A stretch of 50,929 nucleotides of DNA from Shewanella algicola (GCF_014648035.1 NZ_BMQI01000035.1:1-50929), one strand, 5' to 3'; positions 27,493 through 37,535 are shown, numbered from the stretch's first letter. A program made the numbers and translations. Notes: generated by a model not told the origin, from the sequence alone.

Positions 27493-27497
27493 CACTC

Positions 27498-29831
27498 CTA
27501 TACATAAGCAGATTGGCTTAACCAATCATTAAATTGCCGCTCTGGTAATGGCCTAGACAAATAAAACCCTTGACCCATTTCACAATGGCGCTCAGTGAGC
27601 CATTGCAAGGTCTCTTTATCTTCAATACCTTCTGCAACGACTTTAAGTCCTAGGTTATGCGCCAATTGTAAGGTTGATTGCACAATGATCTGGTCAGCCT
27701 CGGTATGCAGTAATTTTTGCACAAAAGACTTATCAATTTTAAGTTCATCTACAGGCAATTGTTTTAATTGCGCTAATGATGAATAACCCGTTCCATAATC
27801 GTCAATAGATAAGGTCAAACCATTGTTACGTAATAAGGTCAGCTGTTTAATCGCAAGCTCAGGATCTGACACGACCGCATCTTCGGTGATTTCAAGGGTC
27901 ATTGCCGATACGGGCACGTTTTGTTCAGCCAAGGTATTTATCACCCAATAACAAAACTGTTCGTCTTTTAAGTTCTCAGCTGAAATATTTACCGCAATAC
28001 ACATATCGATGCTTTGTGTTTGCCAACGATGATATTGCGCCATTGCCTCGGTAATGACCCAGCGAGTGAGCGCATCCATTTGCATGGTTTTTTCAGCAAT
28101 AGGAATAAATGTATCAGGCGGAATAATGCCGCGTTTAGGATGTATCCAGCGCACTAAGGCTTCAACATGGGTAATTTTCTGCTGGGCTAAATTCAATTTA
28201 GGTTGGTAGTAAAGCACTAATTGATTTTGTTCAATTGCTTCTTTCAGTTCATTAATTAATTGAAAACGTTCAATACTGTTTTTATCGATATTAGCATCGT
28301 AAATTTGATAATCGCGCTTGTTCATTTTAGCATGCTGCAACGCAGTATCGGCTTGCCTTAATAAGGTCACAATATCAACACCAGGCTGAGAAAAGCTCAC
28401 TCCCGCGGTAAACTGTAAATGCAGCGAGATATCTTTATAACAATAGTGTTGACCAATTTGTACTTGCAACATGGCAAGAAAAGCGTCAAAGGTTGAGCGC
28501 TCAAACTCTTTAAAAGCCAGTACAAACTCATCACCCGATAAACGACATGCCAAGGCGTTAGGGTTGATATGGCACAAACGCTTAGCCACTTCTTTTATCA
28601 CTTCATCACCCACAACATGACCTAACGTGACGTTCACCTCGGTCATACGGCGAATATTGATTAAGCATATCGCCATCGATGAACCCGCCTCAATCCAAGG
28701 TTTACACACCCGGTGTAGTTGGTTTCGATTAGCTAAATTAGTTAAGGGATCATGAAAGGCTTGATGCTCAATAGCTTGCTCACGCGCCACAATCGCCTGT
28801 TGCATTGAGGTAAACTCACTCGCTAGCTGCTGTAACTCAACGCTCGAATCGACACTCACATTCGAATGGTAGTTTCCTTTAGCAATAAACCGCGCTTGGC
28901 CAATTAATTGCTTAATGGGCCGAGTAATTGTGCCCGAAATCCAAAAAGCCAATAATAATGATACAGGCAGCATTAGCAGCAACACCGCCACTTGTTGTAA
29001 CCATTGCGACTCTAGTGAGGCCAGTAAATCAGAGCGCGATTTAAACATGTAGGCATGTAATGATTTATTATCCACCTCACCTAAAAATTGCTTCCATAAA
29101 ATGAAGTCATTATCGAGCTGATCTTTAACAATATATTGAGTCACTAGTTGGGTATCATGTTGCTCTATTGCCAAGCCAGAATGACCTACATTAGTAATGG
29201 TGTCTTGCTCAATTAACATAAAGCCACTGTTCAACCCGGTGAGTTTTTGCAAAGAGTTAGCTAATGAATCGCCAATTAAAAAACCAAAACCCACCCAACC
29301 AATTACGCTATTACCACCGCTGGTCAGCGGCGAAAACTTGATTTGATATAACTTGTCATCAAGCAAATAAAACGGACTGATTTGGTCAAACTCAGTGTCA
29401 ATTTGGTAACGAAAAGGCGCATGTTGCTCTGAACCTAACGCCACCACTTCTTGACCCAAATCATCTTGCGAGGCAACCAACTGCCCTATTATCGTACCGT
29501 CACCGGACACCGCCATGGCGAGTGACGCATTAATTCGGCTACGATGATTATTGAGCGCCACCAAAAAACTGCGGTTGTCACCGTCAATAAATATGTCTTT
29601 TAAGCCAAAGTCTTTTGCCGCGGTAGAGGCAAACGCCGCCAAATAATAATTACGATTATCGTATTGCGACTCAAACACTAAACTCGCTACCTCAAGTTGA
29701 TTGGCAACGTATTGTTGTTCGAGCCGTTGATTAGATTGATATGAAAGCCAAAAAGACAGGGCCAGTACCGCAATAATAACCAATACAAAAAACGCAAAAA
29801 TCCGTGTCTGCAGACGATTAAACAAAACCAA
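27498..29831 (-). CDS. Membrane GGDEF/EAL protein with periplasmic sensor and HAMP
   Basis: Cyclic-di-GMP signalling protein of 777 residues. Order: N-terminal membrane helix (about 10-30), a periplasmic domain of about 250 residues, a second helix (about 275-298), HAMP (TRPIKQLIGQARFIAKGN), a degenerate GGDEF domain (motif RLSGDEF, about residue 430) and a C-terminal EAL domain (about 525-770). The EAL domain looks active as a phosphodiesterase: VEALVRW, LEITEDAV, DDYGTGYSS, LKIDKSF and VAEGIE are all present. SGDEF in place of GGDEF leaves cyclase activity uncertain. The start is a TTG at 29831 with AGAGGG upstream and no in-frame ATG nearby. It starts 2 nt after the cupredoxin stop, so the two are probably co-translated. 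Confidence 0.93.
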   Translation of the reverse strand: MVLFNRLQTRIFAFFVLVIIAVLALSFWLSYQSNQRLEQQYVANQLEVASLVFESQYDNRNYYLAAFASTAAKDFGLKDIFIDGDNRSFLVALNNHRSRINASLAMAVSGDGTIIGQLVASQDDLGQEVVALGSEQHAPFRYQIDTEFDQISPFYLLDDKLYQIKFSPLTSGGNSVIGWVGFGFLIGDSLANSLQKLTGLNSGFMLIEQDTITNVGHSGLAIEQHDTQLVTQYIVKDQLDNDFILWKQFLGEVDNKSLHAYMFKSRSDLLASLESQWLQQVAVLLLMLPVSLLLAFWISGTITRPIKQLIGQARFIAKGNYHSNVSVDSSVELQQLASEFTSMQQAIVAREQAIEHQAFHDPLTNLANRNQLHRVCKPWIEAGSSMAICLINIRRMTEVNVTLGHVVGDEVIKEVAKRLCHINPNALACRLSGDEFVLAFKEFERSTFDAFLAMLQVQIGQHYCYKDISLHLQFTAGVSFSQPGVDIVTLLRQADTALQHAKMNKRDYQIYDANIDKNSIERFQLINELKEAIEQNQLVLYYQPKLNLAQQKITHVEALVRWIHPKRGIIPPDTFIPIAEKTMQMDALTRWVITEAMAQYHRWQTQSIDMCIAVNISAENLKDEQFCYWVINTLAEQNVPVSAMTLEITEDAVVSDPELAIKQLTLLRNNGLTLSIDDYGTGYSSLAQLKQLPVDELKIDKSFVQKLLHTEADQIIVQSTLQLAHNLGLKVVAEGIEDKETLQWLTERHCEMGQGFYLSRPLPERQFNDWLSQSAYV

Positions 29832-29833
29832 TA

Positions 29834-30523
29834 TTAATATCCCTCTAGGAATTCAAATTCATCTAAACTTTGTTGTTTAGGGATACTATCAAATTCTGCC
29901 TCTAAGGTAATGGTGAGTGGTTGTTCTTGAGGTAAATGAAATGTTTGTGACTGTTGGTTGTCGGTGAGCTTTAATTGCGGATGCCATACCTGCACAGTAA
30001 AGTCATCCTCTGGCAGTGAATTAAACACAACCAGCCCTTGGCTGTCAGTGATAGCATAAAATGGCGAATCAACCACCAGTAAATGTCCTGACATCCAGTC
30101 ATGAATATTACATCCCATCGACACATGCCCTGCTTTTTCAAACAACATTAACTCTTGTGCTTGCTCATTACGCAATTTAAATGAAAATCGCTTTGGGCCT
30201 AAGGCTGAATAGATATGGTGAGTGATGTCATCTTCGTTGACAAACGCAACCTCTTGGCCTTTTTGCACCACAGTAATATAAGGTGAAAATTGTTTATCTT
30301 TTTGATGAACCTCAGCTTTTACTGGCACAAAATCAACCACAAGATTAGCATCATGATGCGGCTGTAAGTACACCACTAAATCTGCTGCGGGTTGGCCTTG
30401 TTGATTGAGCACAGTAATTTGCTGCGCGTTGGCGCTGAGCGTAAACAACAAACCGATTACGCTAGCCAACAATATTCTAAAACTAGACTTTAATTTAGCA
30501 CCACTTACACACAAAACAGCCAT
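29834..30523 (-). CDS. Exported cupredoxin-like protein (annotated 'methylamine utilisation-like')
   Basis: A 229-residue exported protein with a signal peptide (ILLASVIGLLFTLSANA) followed by a cupredoxin-fold domain. Possible copper ligands are visible: His102/103 in ITHHIY and Cys138, His141 and Met144 in GCNIHDWM. The Cys-x2-His matches blue-copper proteins, but Met is 3 rather than 5 residues after His, so the site may differ. The C-terminal part resembles a carboxypeptidase-regulatory-like beta sandwich (DSQGLVVFNSLPEDDFTVQVWHP in abridged form). The ATG at 30523 is preceded by AAAGGAG at 5-nt spacing. It is first in the operon with the GGDEF/EAL sensor and the barrel protein, so it may deliver a metal or redox signal to the periplasmic sensor domain. 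Confidence 0.82.
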   Translation of the reverse strand: MAVLCVSGAKLKSSFRILLASVIGLLFTLSANAQQITVLNQQGQPAADLVVYLQPHHDANLVVDFVPVKAEVHQKDKQFSPYITVVQKGQEVAFVNEDDITHHIYSALGPKRFSFKLRNEQAQELMLFEKAGHVSMGCNIHDWMSGHLLVVDSPFYAITDSQGLVVFNSLPEDDFTVQVWHPQLKLTDNQQSQTFHLPQEQPLTITLEAEFDSIPKQQSLDEFEFLEGY

Positions 30524-30611
30524 CAACACTCCTTTATTAAACTAAGCTTTCATTCTCTGAGTCATACCAATCATAATAGACCAAACAACAGCATGATTTA
30601 TTTCATGTTAG

Positions 30612-32057
30612 TTATATTTTATATTGGCTTAAAATTTCAGCGAGACCTTTAGATGAGTCATTAAGCTCTTTAGCTAATGCGGTTGACTGCTTACCCGAGA
30701 TTCTAATGGTTTCTGATTGTTGGCGAATACGATTAATTTGCCCTGAAATATCACTCGCCGACGTGCTCTGCTGTTCGGCTGATGCAGCAATCTGACTGCT
30801 CATATCAAACACCGATTCAATTGAACCCGCCATTTGTTTAATATCATCACCCACACCTTTAATACTCACACAGCCTTGATCGGCCTGTTCAACAATCACG
30901 TTGGTAATATGGGTTAAATTTTTAGAGCCCTTTTGCAGCCCTTCAATCATTTTTTGAATTTGCACCGTGGCTTCCTGCGTGCGGCCAGCAAGGGTTCTCA
31001 CCTCATCAGCAACAACGGCAAAGCCTCGGCCTTGTTCACCTGCGCGAGCCGCTTCAATGGCAGCATTTAATGCCAATAAATTAGTTTGTTCAGAAATACT
31101 GTCGATGGTCGTCACAGCGTCATTAATTTGAGTGGCATCAAGAGACAATTGTTCTACAGATGAAAACGCTTCGCCTATGCGCTCAGATAGGTAGTTAATT
31201 CGCTTAACCGCGTCGTCAATTTTTTGCTGACTTTGCTTCATTTGCTGCGCATTATTTTGCGTATATGACGAGGTTTCACCCGCATGATGAGACACATCAG
31301 CAATAGCTGAGGTCATTTGCTCCATTGCATGAGACACTGAATCTAAAAAGTGATGTTGTTGATCTATTAGCTCATCATTTGTCACCGCCTGATGATTAAA
31401 CTCATTCGCCGCAGTTGCTAACGTTTGCGCATTGTCGCGTATGGCCTTAACCATTTCACTCATGTTATCAGCGCAGCGGTCAATATCTTTGGCAATTAAA
31501 CTAAAATCATCGGTACCAAAAAAGTTTAACCTAAAACTTAAATCCCCATCAGCTAAGCGTTTAATGGCCATGTACATGTCCCACAGTCCACCGCCTAATG
31601 AGGTCGAAATCCAATAGCTTAATTGAAACAGCGGCAGTAATCCCACTAGTGCGATGATCAGCATAAATTGCGCATCCCCCAAAGGAGCTTGCTCCCACTG
31701 GGCTACATTCTGATTTAAAGACAAATACTGATTACCAACTCTTGCAGCAGCGGTGACGGTATCCCCTACTCGGCCAGTGTTCTCACGAGAGGTTAATTGT
31801 AATTGATTGTCAGAGGCAAATTGCTGAAGTTCAGCTGCGGGTAAATTCTGTTGGTTGGCGACAGCGGCAAAACTTTGCACACTGGCGCTGACTCTGGCTT
31901 GTGATGCCTGCCCGATAAGAGCGTTTGCTTGCTGGTAGTTAAGTAATGCAATCACACAGGTAATTGCCGCGACCATTGAACACACAATCCAAAATTTACC
32001 GTTAAGGCTGAATTTAATCATGATTGCGTCAATTTTTCTAAACTGGATTTGCTTCAT
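30612..32057 (-). CDS. Methyl-accepting chemotaxis protein
   Basis: A 481-residue transmembrane chemoreceptor: helix 1 (about residues 22-42), a short periplasmic region of about 90 residues, helix 2 (about 133-152), HAMP-like linker and the cytoplasmic signalling hairpin. The tip reads [26 protein letters not shown] in abridged form, the standard CheA/CheW contact. Ser/Thr- and Gln/Glu-rich methylation helices flank it. No CheR-docking pentapeptide is visible at the C-terminus (LSQYKI). AGGAAG 7 nt before the ATG supports the start. The ligand is unknown. It is monocistronic. Confidence 0.94.
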   Translation of the reverse strand: MKQIQFRKIDAIMIKFSLNGKFWIVCSMVAAITCVIALLNYQQANALIGQASQARVSASVQSFAAVANQQNLPAAELQQFASDNQLQLTSRENTGRVGDTVTAAARVGNQYLSLNQNVAQWEQAPLGDAQFMLIIALVGLLPLFQLSYWISTSLGGGLWDMYMAIKRLADGDLSFRLNFFGTDDFSLIAKDIDRCADNMSEMVKAIRDNAQTLATAANEFNHQAVTNDELIDQQHHFLDSVSHAMEQMTSAIADVSHHAGETSSYTQNNAQQMKQSQQKIDDAVKRINYLSERIGEAFSSVEQLSLDATQINDAVTTIDSISEQTNLLALNAAIEAARAGEQGRGFAVVADEVRTLAGRTQEATVQIQKMIEGLQKGSKNLTHITNVIVEQADQGCVSIKGVGDDIKQMAGSIESVFDMSSQIAASAEQQSTSASDISGQINRIRQQSETIRISGKQSTALAKELNDSSKGLAEILSQYKI

Positions 32058-32189
32058 CTTTACGCTTCCTAAGGCAATTTAATGCAAACGAAAACTTTAT
32101 TGGAAAATCAATCTATTTGTGGGATTCAACTCTATATCAGTATAGCCGAGCGAGTCGATTCCATTGTTGAGCCAATCAAAAAAAAGTAA

Positions 32190-32221
32190 AAATGCCTAAG
32201 TGCGAATACACTTAGGCATTT
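32190..32221 (-). terminator. Terminator of the molybdenum-hydroxylase operon
   Basis: AAATGCCTAAGTG with its perfect complement and a 6-nt loop is followed on the minus strand by TTACTTTTTTTT. It lies 78 nt after the stop of the large subunit gene. Confidence 0.88.
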
Positions 32222-32298
32222 GGCTTAACTTTTATCGACTTAAATTAGTAAAACTTAAGTGCTACATCCAGTAAATTTACTGTCTAAGGCAGTTAACA

Positions 32299-34542
32299 CT
32301 ACACCGCGAGCACCTTATTTAACGGTAAGTCACGATAACGTTTACCCGTTGCGGCAAAAATGGCATTGGTTAAACTTGGCGCAACAGGCGGTACCCCAGG
32401 CTCACCGACACCAGCAGGTTTGGCCGTCGACGAGACAATATGCGTTTCAATGTCAGGGCATTGCGGTAAACGCAGCTGCGGATAATCATGAAAATTAGAT
32501 TGCACCACTTTGCCATTTTTAAAGCTAATATCGCCCATCATCGCAAGGCTTAACCCGAAAATCACCGCACCTTCTAACTGCGAATGAACGCGATCAGGAT
32601 TCACCACAGTGCCGGCGTCCATTACCGCGATAGATTTAATCACTTTTAGCTGATTATCAACCACTTCAACTAATGTCGCTACCGCCACATAACTCACAAA
32701 ACTGCGGTGTACCGCCATGCCCCACCCCTGGTTTTTAGTCGCTTTAGGCGCTTTGGCCAGCGCAGCTTCTAGAGCATCTAACACCTTAAGGTATCGAGCA
32801 ACATCAACCGGATGATCCGCAAACTCTTCACCATAGTTTGCGTATTTAAAGTGATTATTTTCAAAGTTTTCGATACGTGGTTTACCTAATAATTGGCGCC
32901 ACATATCAATACAGGGTTTGTTGGCATTGACCGCAAGTTCATCTACAAAACTGCCCATGCCAAATGCATGCTGAATATTACACACTGAGCGCATCCAACC
33001 AATACGAGTATGGGCAGTGGCCTTAACGGCTTCAAGTTGAATATGCTCTAGTGCTAATGGCACATCGCGAAAACCAAGATCTAGCTCTCCGTCTGACGGA
33101 TATTCAACTCCTTCAGCAAAGGTTGAACTAATCGCAGGAAATCCAGTGCGCGTAAGTAAAGCCGTGGGCAACTTGTTGTCATCAACTTTTGCCTGGTACA
33201 TTTGCGCACTAATCGCATGGTAATAACCATTTTGAATTTCGTCTTCACGGCTCCAACAAACCTTAACCGGCTTATTAAGTCTTTGCGATAAAATAGCGGC
33301 TTCAACACTAAAGTCAGGCTTTGATTTACGTCCAAAGCCGCCACCCAGTAAGGTTACATTAACCTTAACTTGTTCTTCTTTAAGCCCTAATGCACCTGCT
33401 ACATTCTGTTGAGTGCTTTGCGGCGTTTGGCTTGATGCCCATAACTCACAACCATCTTTGGTCACACTCGCCGTTGCCACGGGAGGTTCCATCATGCCAT
33501 GGGTCAAATAAGGCACGGTGTACACAGCCTTAACCATATTTTCAGCTGGCCAGTCGTTAACAGTTGCACCCAATTGGCGGACAATCTTACCTGGCTGATT
33601 AACCCGCTCAACAAGCCCTTTAAGGTACTCATCTGAGTCGTGACTGTCGTTGATAGACTCAGACCAGGTTATTTTCAACGCTTTACGCGCTTCAATCGCA
33701 CTCCAACTGTTGGTGGCAATCACAGCGACGCCACCAAGTGGCTGAAATAACGGCGCACCTTTAGGCACCGGTAAGGTAATAATATCGACAACACCCGCAA
33801 TGCTGCGCGCTTTAGTGTCATCCAGAGTGACAACATCACTCCCCAGAACAGGTGGTCGAGTAATACTGGCGTATAACATGCCATCAAGCTTAATATCATA
33901 ACCATACTTGGCTTTGCCTGTGAGCATAGCGTCCATGTCGACAATGGTATGTGACTTACCAATATGAATAAATTCACTTTCAGGTTTCAACTTCACCGTT
34001 TCTAAGTCAGGCATAGCAAGCTTTGAAGCTGCAAGCGCTAAATCACCATAAGAGAGTGTTTTATTGCTGTCTTTATGATGCACTTTATGTGCTTTAGCAA
34101 ACACTTCAGTGACAGGGACATTCCATTGCTGTGCAGCGGCTTGTTCTAACATGGTACGGGCGGTAGCGCCCATTTGACGCATACGTTGATAATGCTTACG
34201 AATACTGCGACTGCCGTCGGTATTTTGGCTGCCATAACGCTTATCGGCTAAACCTTGCACCACAACGACGTTTCCCCAATCCGCTTCAAGCTCATCGGCT
34301 AATACTTGTGGAATACCCGTACGAATACCCTGGCCCATTTCAGAACGATGGCACGTTAGGTAAACCTTGTTGTCTTCACCTATGGCGACAAATAAATTCA
34401 TTAATGCTTGTTTGTCTTGGGCGAGCGCCATTGGACTCCAAGCTAAACTGGTTCCACCAAGGGCTAAACCACCACCCACTGCACCAAATAACTTAAGCAC
34501 ATTACGACGGCTAATATTTTCAACTGCGGTAAATGTCGTCAT
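32299..34542 (-). CDS. Tat-exported molybdopterin hydroxylase large subunit (IorB-like)
   Basis: Molybdenum-cofactor subunit of the xanthine oxidase family, closest in architecture to isoquinoline 1-oxidoreductase IorB and membrane aldehyde dehydrogenases. It is 747 residues from the ATG at 34542, with GGAGG 7 nt upstream. The N-terminus carries a twin-arginine signal (SRRNVLKLFGAVGGG), so the enzyme is exported folded with its cofactor. GGGFGRKSKPDF and the C-terminal GVGEPGVPPVAPSLTNA, containing the putative catalytic Glu, are family motifs. It starts 2 nt after the iron-sulfur subunit gene ends. No FAD subunit or cytochrome gene accompanies it, so the electron acceptor is not encoded here. 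The substrate is unknown. Confidence 0.92.
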   Translation of the reverse strand: MTTFTAVENISRRNVLKLFGAVGGGLALGGTSLAWSPMALAQDKQALMNLFVAIGEDNKVYLTCHRSEMGQGIRTGIPQVLADELEADWGNVVVVQGLADKRYGSQNTDGSRSIRKHYQRMRQMGATARTMLEQAAAQQWNVPVTEVFAKAHKVHHKDSNKTLSYGDLALAASKLAMPDLETVKLKPESEFIHIGKSHTIVDMDAMLTGKAKYGYDIKLDGMLYASITRPPVLGSDVVTLDDTKARSIAGVVDIITLPVPKGAPLFQPLGGVAVIATNSWSAIEARKALKITWSESINDSHDSDEYLKGLVERVNQPGKIVRQLGATVNDWPAENMVKAVYTVPYLTHGMMEPPVATASVTKDGCELWASSQTPQSTQQNVAGALGLKEEQVKVNVTLLGGGFGRKSKPDFSVEAAILSQRLNKPVKVCWSREDEIQNGYYHAISAQMYQAKVDDNKLPTALLTRTGFPAISSTFAEGVEYPSDGELDLGFRDVPLALEHIQLEAVKATAHTRIGWMRSVCNIQHAFGMGSFVDELAVNANKPCIDMWRQLLGKPRIENFENNHFKYANYGEEFADHPVDVARYLKVLDALEAALAKAPKATKNQGWGMAVHRSFVSYVAVATLVEVVDNQLKVIKSIAVMDAGTVVNPDRVHSQLEGAVIFGLSLAMMGDISFKNGKVVQSNFHDYPQLRLPQCPDIETHIVSSTAKPAGVGEPGVPPVAPSLTNAIFAATGKRYRDLPLNKVLAV

Positions 34543-34544
34543 GA

Positions 34545-34997
34545 TTAAGCCTCCGATACTGATTTGATTGCCGCTTTGATGCGCGGATAGGTTCCACAGC
34601 GGCATATGTTGCCCGACATGGCATCATCTATTTGTGCATCGGTTGGTTTTGCTGTGGTTTTTAATAGTGCAGCAGCAGACATTAATTGTCCTGCCTGACA
34701 ATAACCACATTGAGGCACGTTGTGTTCTAACCAGGCTTGCTTAAGTTTTTGTGCTTCAAGACCTTCAATCGTAGTGACTTGTTTACCCTGCACTTGCTTT
34801 AGACTGGTTAAACAGCCGCGCATGGGGCTGCCATCCACATGAATAGTACACGCACCACATAAGCCCGCGCCGCAACCAAACTTGGTCCCAGTAAAACCTA
34901 GGATGTCACGCAATGCCCATAACACCGGCATGTTGGGGTCGGCATCAAGGGTAAAGTCCTTACCGTTGACCAGTAGTTTTTGTGTTGAGGTTGTCAT
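34545..34997 (-). CDS. 2Fe-2S subunit of the molybdenum hydroxylase (IorA-like)
   Basis: Small electron-transfer subunit of 150 residues with two [2Fe-2S] clusters. The plant-ferredoxin-type cluster is [15 protein letters not shown]...RGC (about residues 42-63). The second is CGYCQAGQ...CRCGTYPRI in the helical domain. It has no signal of its own and is expected to be carried across the membrane with the Tat-signal large subunit. The ATG at 34997 has GGAG 5 nt upstream. The gene is 134 nt downstream of mocA. Confidence 0.93.
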   Translation of the reverse strand: MTTSTQKLLVNGKDFTLDADPNMPVLWALRDILGFTGTKFGCGAGLCGACTIHVDGSPMRGCLTSLKQVQGKQVTTIEGLEAQKLKQAWLEHNVPQCGYCQAGQLMSAAALLKTTAKPTDAQIDDAMSGNICRCGTYPRIKAAIKSVSEA

Positions 34998-35100
34998 AAT
35001 CACTCCTTAATTAGGGCAGACGGTATACTGATATAAATTATTGCAGTCTCGTCGCAATGACTTGCAGCTACATCACGTTACTTGAATTCGATTAAACTTA

Positions 35101-35127
35101 GCTGAACTGGCTTAAGTTAAGTTCAGC
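35101..35127 (-). terminator. Weak hairpin after mocA-like gene
   Basis: GCTGAACT (minus strand) pairs with AGTTCAGC with an 11-nt loop and a TAAGTTTAAT tail. It could end some transcripts between the chaperone genes and the enzyme genes or stabilise the mRNA. Confidence 0.4.
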
Positions 35128-35130
35128 GGA

Positions 35131-35748
35131 TTATGGTTGATTTAGCCAATGAGCTAAATCGGCAGGGGTATCAATATCGCGGGCGGCATTATCGATAGGC
35201 AATATAGTGACATTATTATTTTTTGCATGTTGCTTTAACACGCTTTTAGCGCCTTTATCGCCTTCTATCGACATTAGCGCGCTAAAATCATCCGCTAAAA
35301 AAATGGCAGGCACACCCACATCTTGCAGGTAAAAACTGCAGCAGGTTTGCCTGTTATGCAAAAAAGCCTCTATTAAACTCAAATACTCATTTGCAGTGAT
35401 GGCGACTTGATCGGCTAATACCAACAATAACGCATCCGCTTTAGCGTCAATTGCATAAGCCACAGCCTGTTTTACAGAACTCGATAACCCAGTTTGCCAA
35501 TGTGGATTGATTATCCTCGGCAAACCTTCAGTCATCGACAGAATATCATCATTAATATGCGCGCCTAACACCACTGCTGCAGGGGCGATATTGGCAGTTT
35601 GAGTCACCTTTTTGAGTATTGCAATGCTATGCGCTAAAAGGCTTTGCCCGCCCTGAATTGGGGCGGTAATTTTACAACCATTAAAGCGACTACTGGCACC
35701 TGCAGCCAAAATAACCGTGGTAATATTGGCCGTTAATTGCGCTGTCAT
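35131..35748 (-). CDS. MocA-like molybdenum cofactor nucleotidyltransferase
   Basis: NTP-transferase fold protein of 205 residues related to MocA (cytidylyltransferase making MCD) and MobA. The nucleotide motif LAAGASSRFNGCK is close to the LAAGxSxRMGxxK consensus, with Phe-Asn instead of Met-Gly, and LADQ is the metal site. Enzymes of the xanthine oxidase family use MCD, so a CTP-dependent MocA function fits the operon. It follows xdhC-like with a 2-nt gap. Confidence 0.85.
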   Translation of the reverse strand: MTAQLTANITTVILAAGASSRFNGCKITAPIQGGQSLLAHSIAILKKVTQTANIAPAAVVLGAHINDDILSMTEGLPRIINPHWQTGLSSSVKQAVAYAIDAKADALLLVLADQVAITANEYLSLIEAFLHNRQTCCSFYLQDVGVPAIFLADDFSALMSIEGDKGAKSVLKQHAKNNNVTILPIDNAARDIDTPADLAHWLNQP

Positions 35749-35750
35749 GG

Positions 35751-36770
35751 TTATAACATCACACTATCAAGGCTGGTTAATTTGCTGTGATACAGCACGC
35801 CATGACACTGAGATAAAATACTCAATGCTACAGAGCCCGGTAGCTCACCACCTAACGCTAAACCTGCAGGTGCTGAGAAATAGCCATTAAAATCATCTAG
35901 ACTTAATTGGGCTAATTCAAGCACTTTGTCACGGCGATGCACTGGGCCTAATAACGAGATATACGCTAATGACAAAGGTTGCAAAGTGGCCAATGTTTTA
36001 GCATCTATTTGCAAATTATGGCTCATCACAAATGCCGCATCTAAAGTATTGAGTAAGTCAGAAGAGACACTTGGGCACGGGTGCTTAATAATTTGGCAAC
36101 CGGGAAAGTCATAAGTGCGAGCATAAGCGGTACGCTCATCAAAAACAGTGACTTTCCAACCCATGGTTTGGGCCATTTGTGCAATAGGTTTCGCGTCTAA
36201 ACCGCCACCAAAAATACCAATGTGCACCGGAGGACGAAGTGGAATATTTAATAGCGTCGTATCTTGCTCAATCACTTTTTTAGTTTTGGTATTCAGGGTA
36301 ACCGTAATCTGGCCATCTTGATTTTGTTCAATGAACTTACCAGAAACCGCATTGCTCGGCGCGCCATCATCGGCAATATTAAGCTGATATAAGCCGCTAT
36401 CACCGCGCATTAATGCATCGTGAACGTTCACTAACCCTAAGTAATTGTTCGCCTTATTGAGCGACACCATCATAATGTTGACGATACCACCACAACCAAG
36501 TTGATAACTGGTATCAGACTCATCTGTGGCATCGTAAGTTAATTGCAAAACTTGCTGGGTTTGGATTGCACGCTGGGCATGGCGACGAAGATCGGCCTCA
36601 AGGCAACCGCCACTTAACATGCCTAAGCTTTTACCCATAGGGTGAAATAACATGATAGCGCCGGGTTTACGATAAGAAGACCCTTGCACTTGAGTTAACA
36701 CTGCTACAACCCAGTCTTCTTGATAAGTAGGTAACCAGGTATCGAGTAAATCAACAAGGTGTTGAACCAT
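35751..36770 (-). CDS. XdhC/CoxI family molybdenum cofactor insertion chaperone
   Basis: A 339-residue XdhC-type protein that in characterised systems binds the molybdenum cofactor, promotes its sulfuration and inserts it into the hydroxylase. The N-terminal CoxI domain shows SYRKPGAIMLF and the conserved SGGCLEAD, and the C-terminal Rossmann domain starts at HIGIFGGGLDAKPIA. It is first of the four-gene Mo module (xdhC-mocA-2Fe2S-Mo subunit). Its ATG has only a weak ribosome binding site. Confidence 0.9.
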   Translation of the reverse strand: MVQHLVDLLDTWLPTYQEDWVVAVLTQVQGSSYRKPGAIMLFHPMGKSLGMLSGGCLEADLRRHAQRAIQTQQVLQLTYDATDESDTSYQLGCGGIVNIMMVSLNKANNYLGLVNVHDALMRGDSGLYQLNIADDGAPSNAVSGKFIEQNQDGQITVTLNTKTKKVIEQDTTLLNIPLRPPVHIGIFGGGLDAKPIAQMAQTMGWKVTVFDERTAYARTYDFPGCQIIKHPCPSVSSDLLNTLDAAFVMSHNLQIDAKTLATLQPLSLAYISLLGPVHRRDKVLELAQLSLDDFNGYFSAPAGLALGGELPGSVALSILSQCHGVLYHSKLTSLDSVML

Positions 36771-36890
36771 GAAAACTGTCCATCATAATAAACGCAGCCT
36801 TCTAAGCTAACAGACTGCCTTTACAATGCAAATAATCAATGGTTTCAATTTATGTCGTAATTTTATGAATGGCTTACAAATAGATAATTT

Positions 36891-37535
36891 TTAGTCAAAT
36901 AACTGGTCAGCAACAAACGGATTATGCTGGCGTTCATCCTCAAAAGTCGACATAGGTCCGTGACCGGGAATAAAGTTCACATTTTTCCCTAATGGCCATA
37001 GTTTAGTGGTAATAGAATGTAATAAGTCCTGGTGATTAGACTGCGGAAAATCAGTACGACCAATGGAGCCACGAAACAACACATCGCCCACCCAGGCTAA
37101 ATTTGAACTGGCGTTGTAAAACACAATATGGCCCGGAGTATGGCCTGGGCAATGCAATACACTTAAGGTTTGCTCACCAACGCTCACCTCATCACCTTCT
37201 TTGAGATACTGCGTGGGTTCAAATGCTTCTGTACGCGGAAAACCGAAATTTTGGCTCTGCTTCACTAAGTTTTCTAACCAAAATTTATCTGCCTCATGCG
37301 GGCCAATAATGGGCACCGATAAATTAGCCGCTAAACTGGCAGCGCCACCAACATGATCAATATGGCCGTGAGTCAGTAAAATTTTCTCCACTGTTAAACC
37401 CAATTTGGTCACTTCAGCCAAAATACGTTCTATATCGCCACCGGGGTCAACCACCGCTGCTTTTAAGGTTTTTTCACACCAAATAACACTGCAATTTTGT
37501 TGAAAAGGGGTGACAGGGATGATTTGATACTTCAT
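36891..37535 (-). CDS. gloC: Metallo-beta-lactamase-fold glyoxalase II YcbL/GloC
   Basis: Hydroxyacylglutathione hydrolase-type enzyme, 214 residues. It matches E. coli YcbL closely (IIPVT.F.QNCS.IWCE, VDPGGD, HCPGHTPGH, FIPGHGP.ST). Metal ligands are in THGHIDHVGG and in the distal His/Asp motifs (GDVLFRGSIGRTDFP). The ATG at 37535 with GAGG 6 nt upstream gives the family start; a longer start adds eight non-conserved residues. In E. coli it is next to ldtD-mepK, whereas here it is about 33 kb away. Confidence 0.92.
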   Translation of the reverse strand: MKYQIIPVTPFQQNCSVIWCEKTLKAAVVDPGGDIERILAEVTKLGLTVEKILLTHGHIDHVGGAASLAANLSVPIIGPHEADKFWLENLVKQSQNFGFPRTEAFEPTQYLKEGDEVSVGEQTLSVLHCPGHTPGHIVFYNASSNLAWVGDVLFRGSIGRTDFPQSNHQDLLHSITTKLWPLGKNVNFIPGHGPMSTFEDERQHNPFVADQLFD

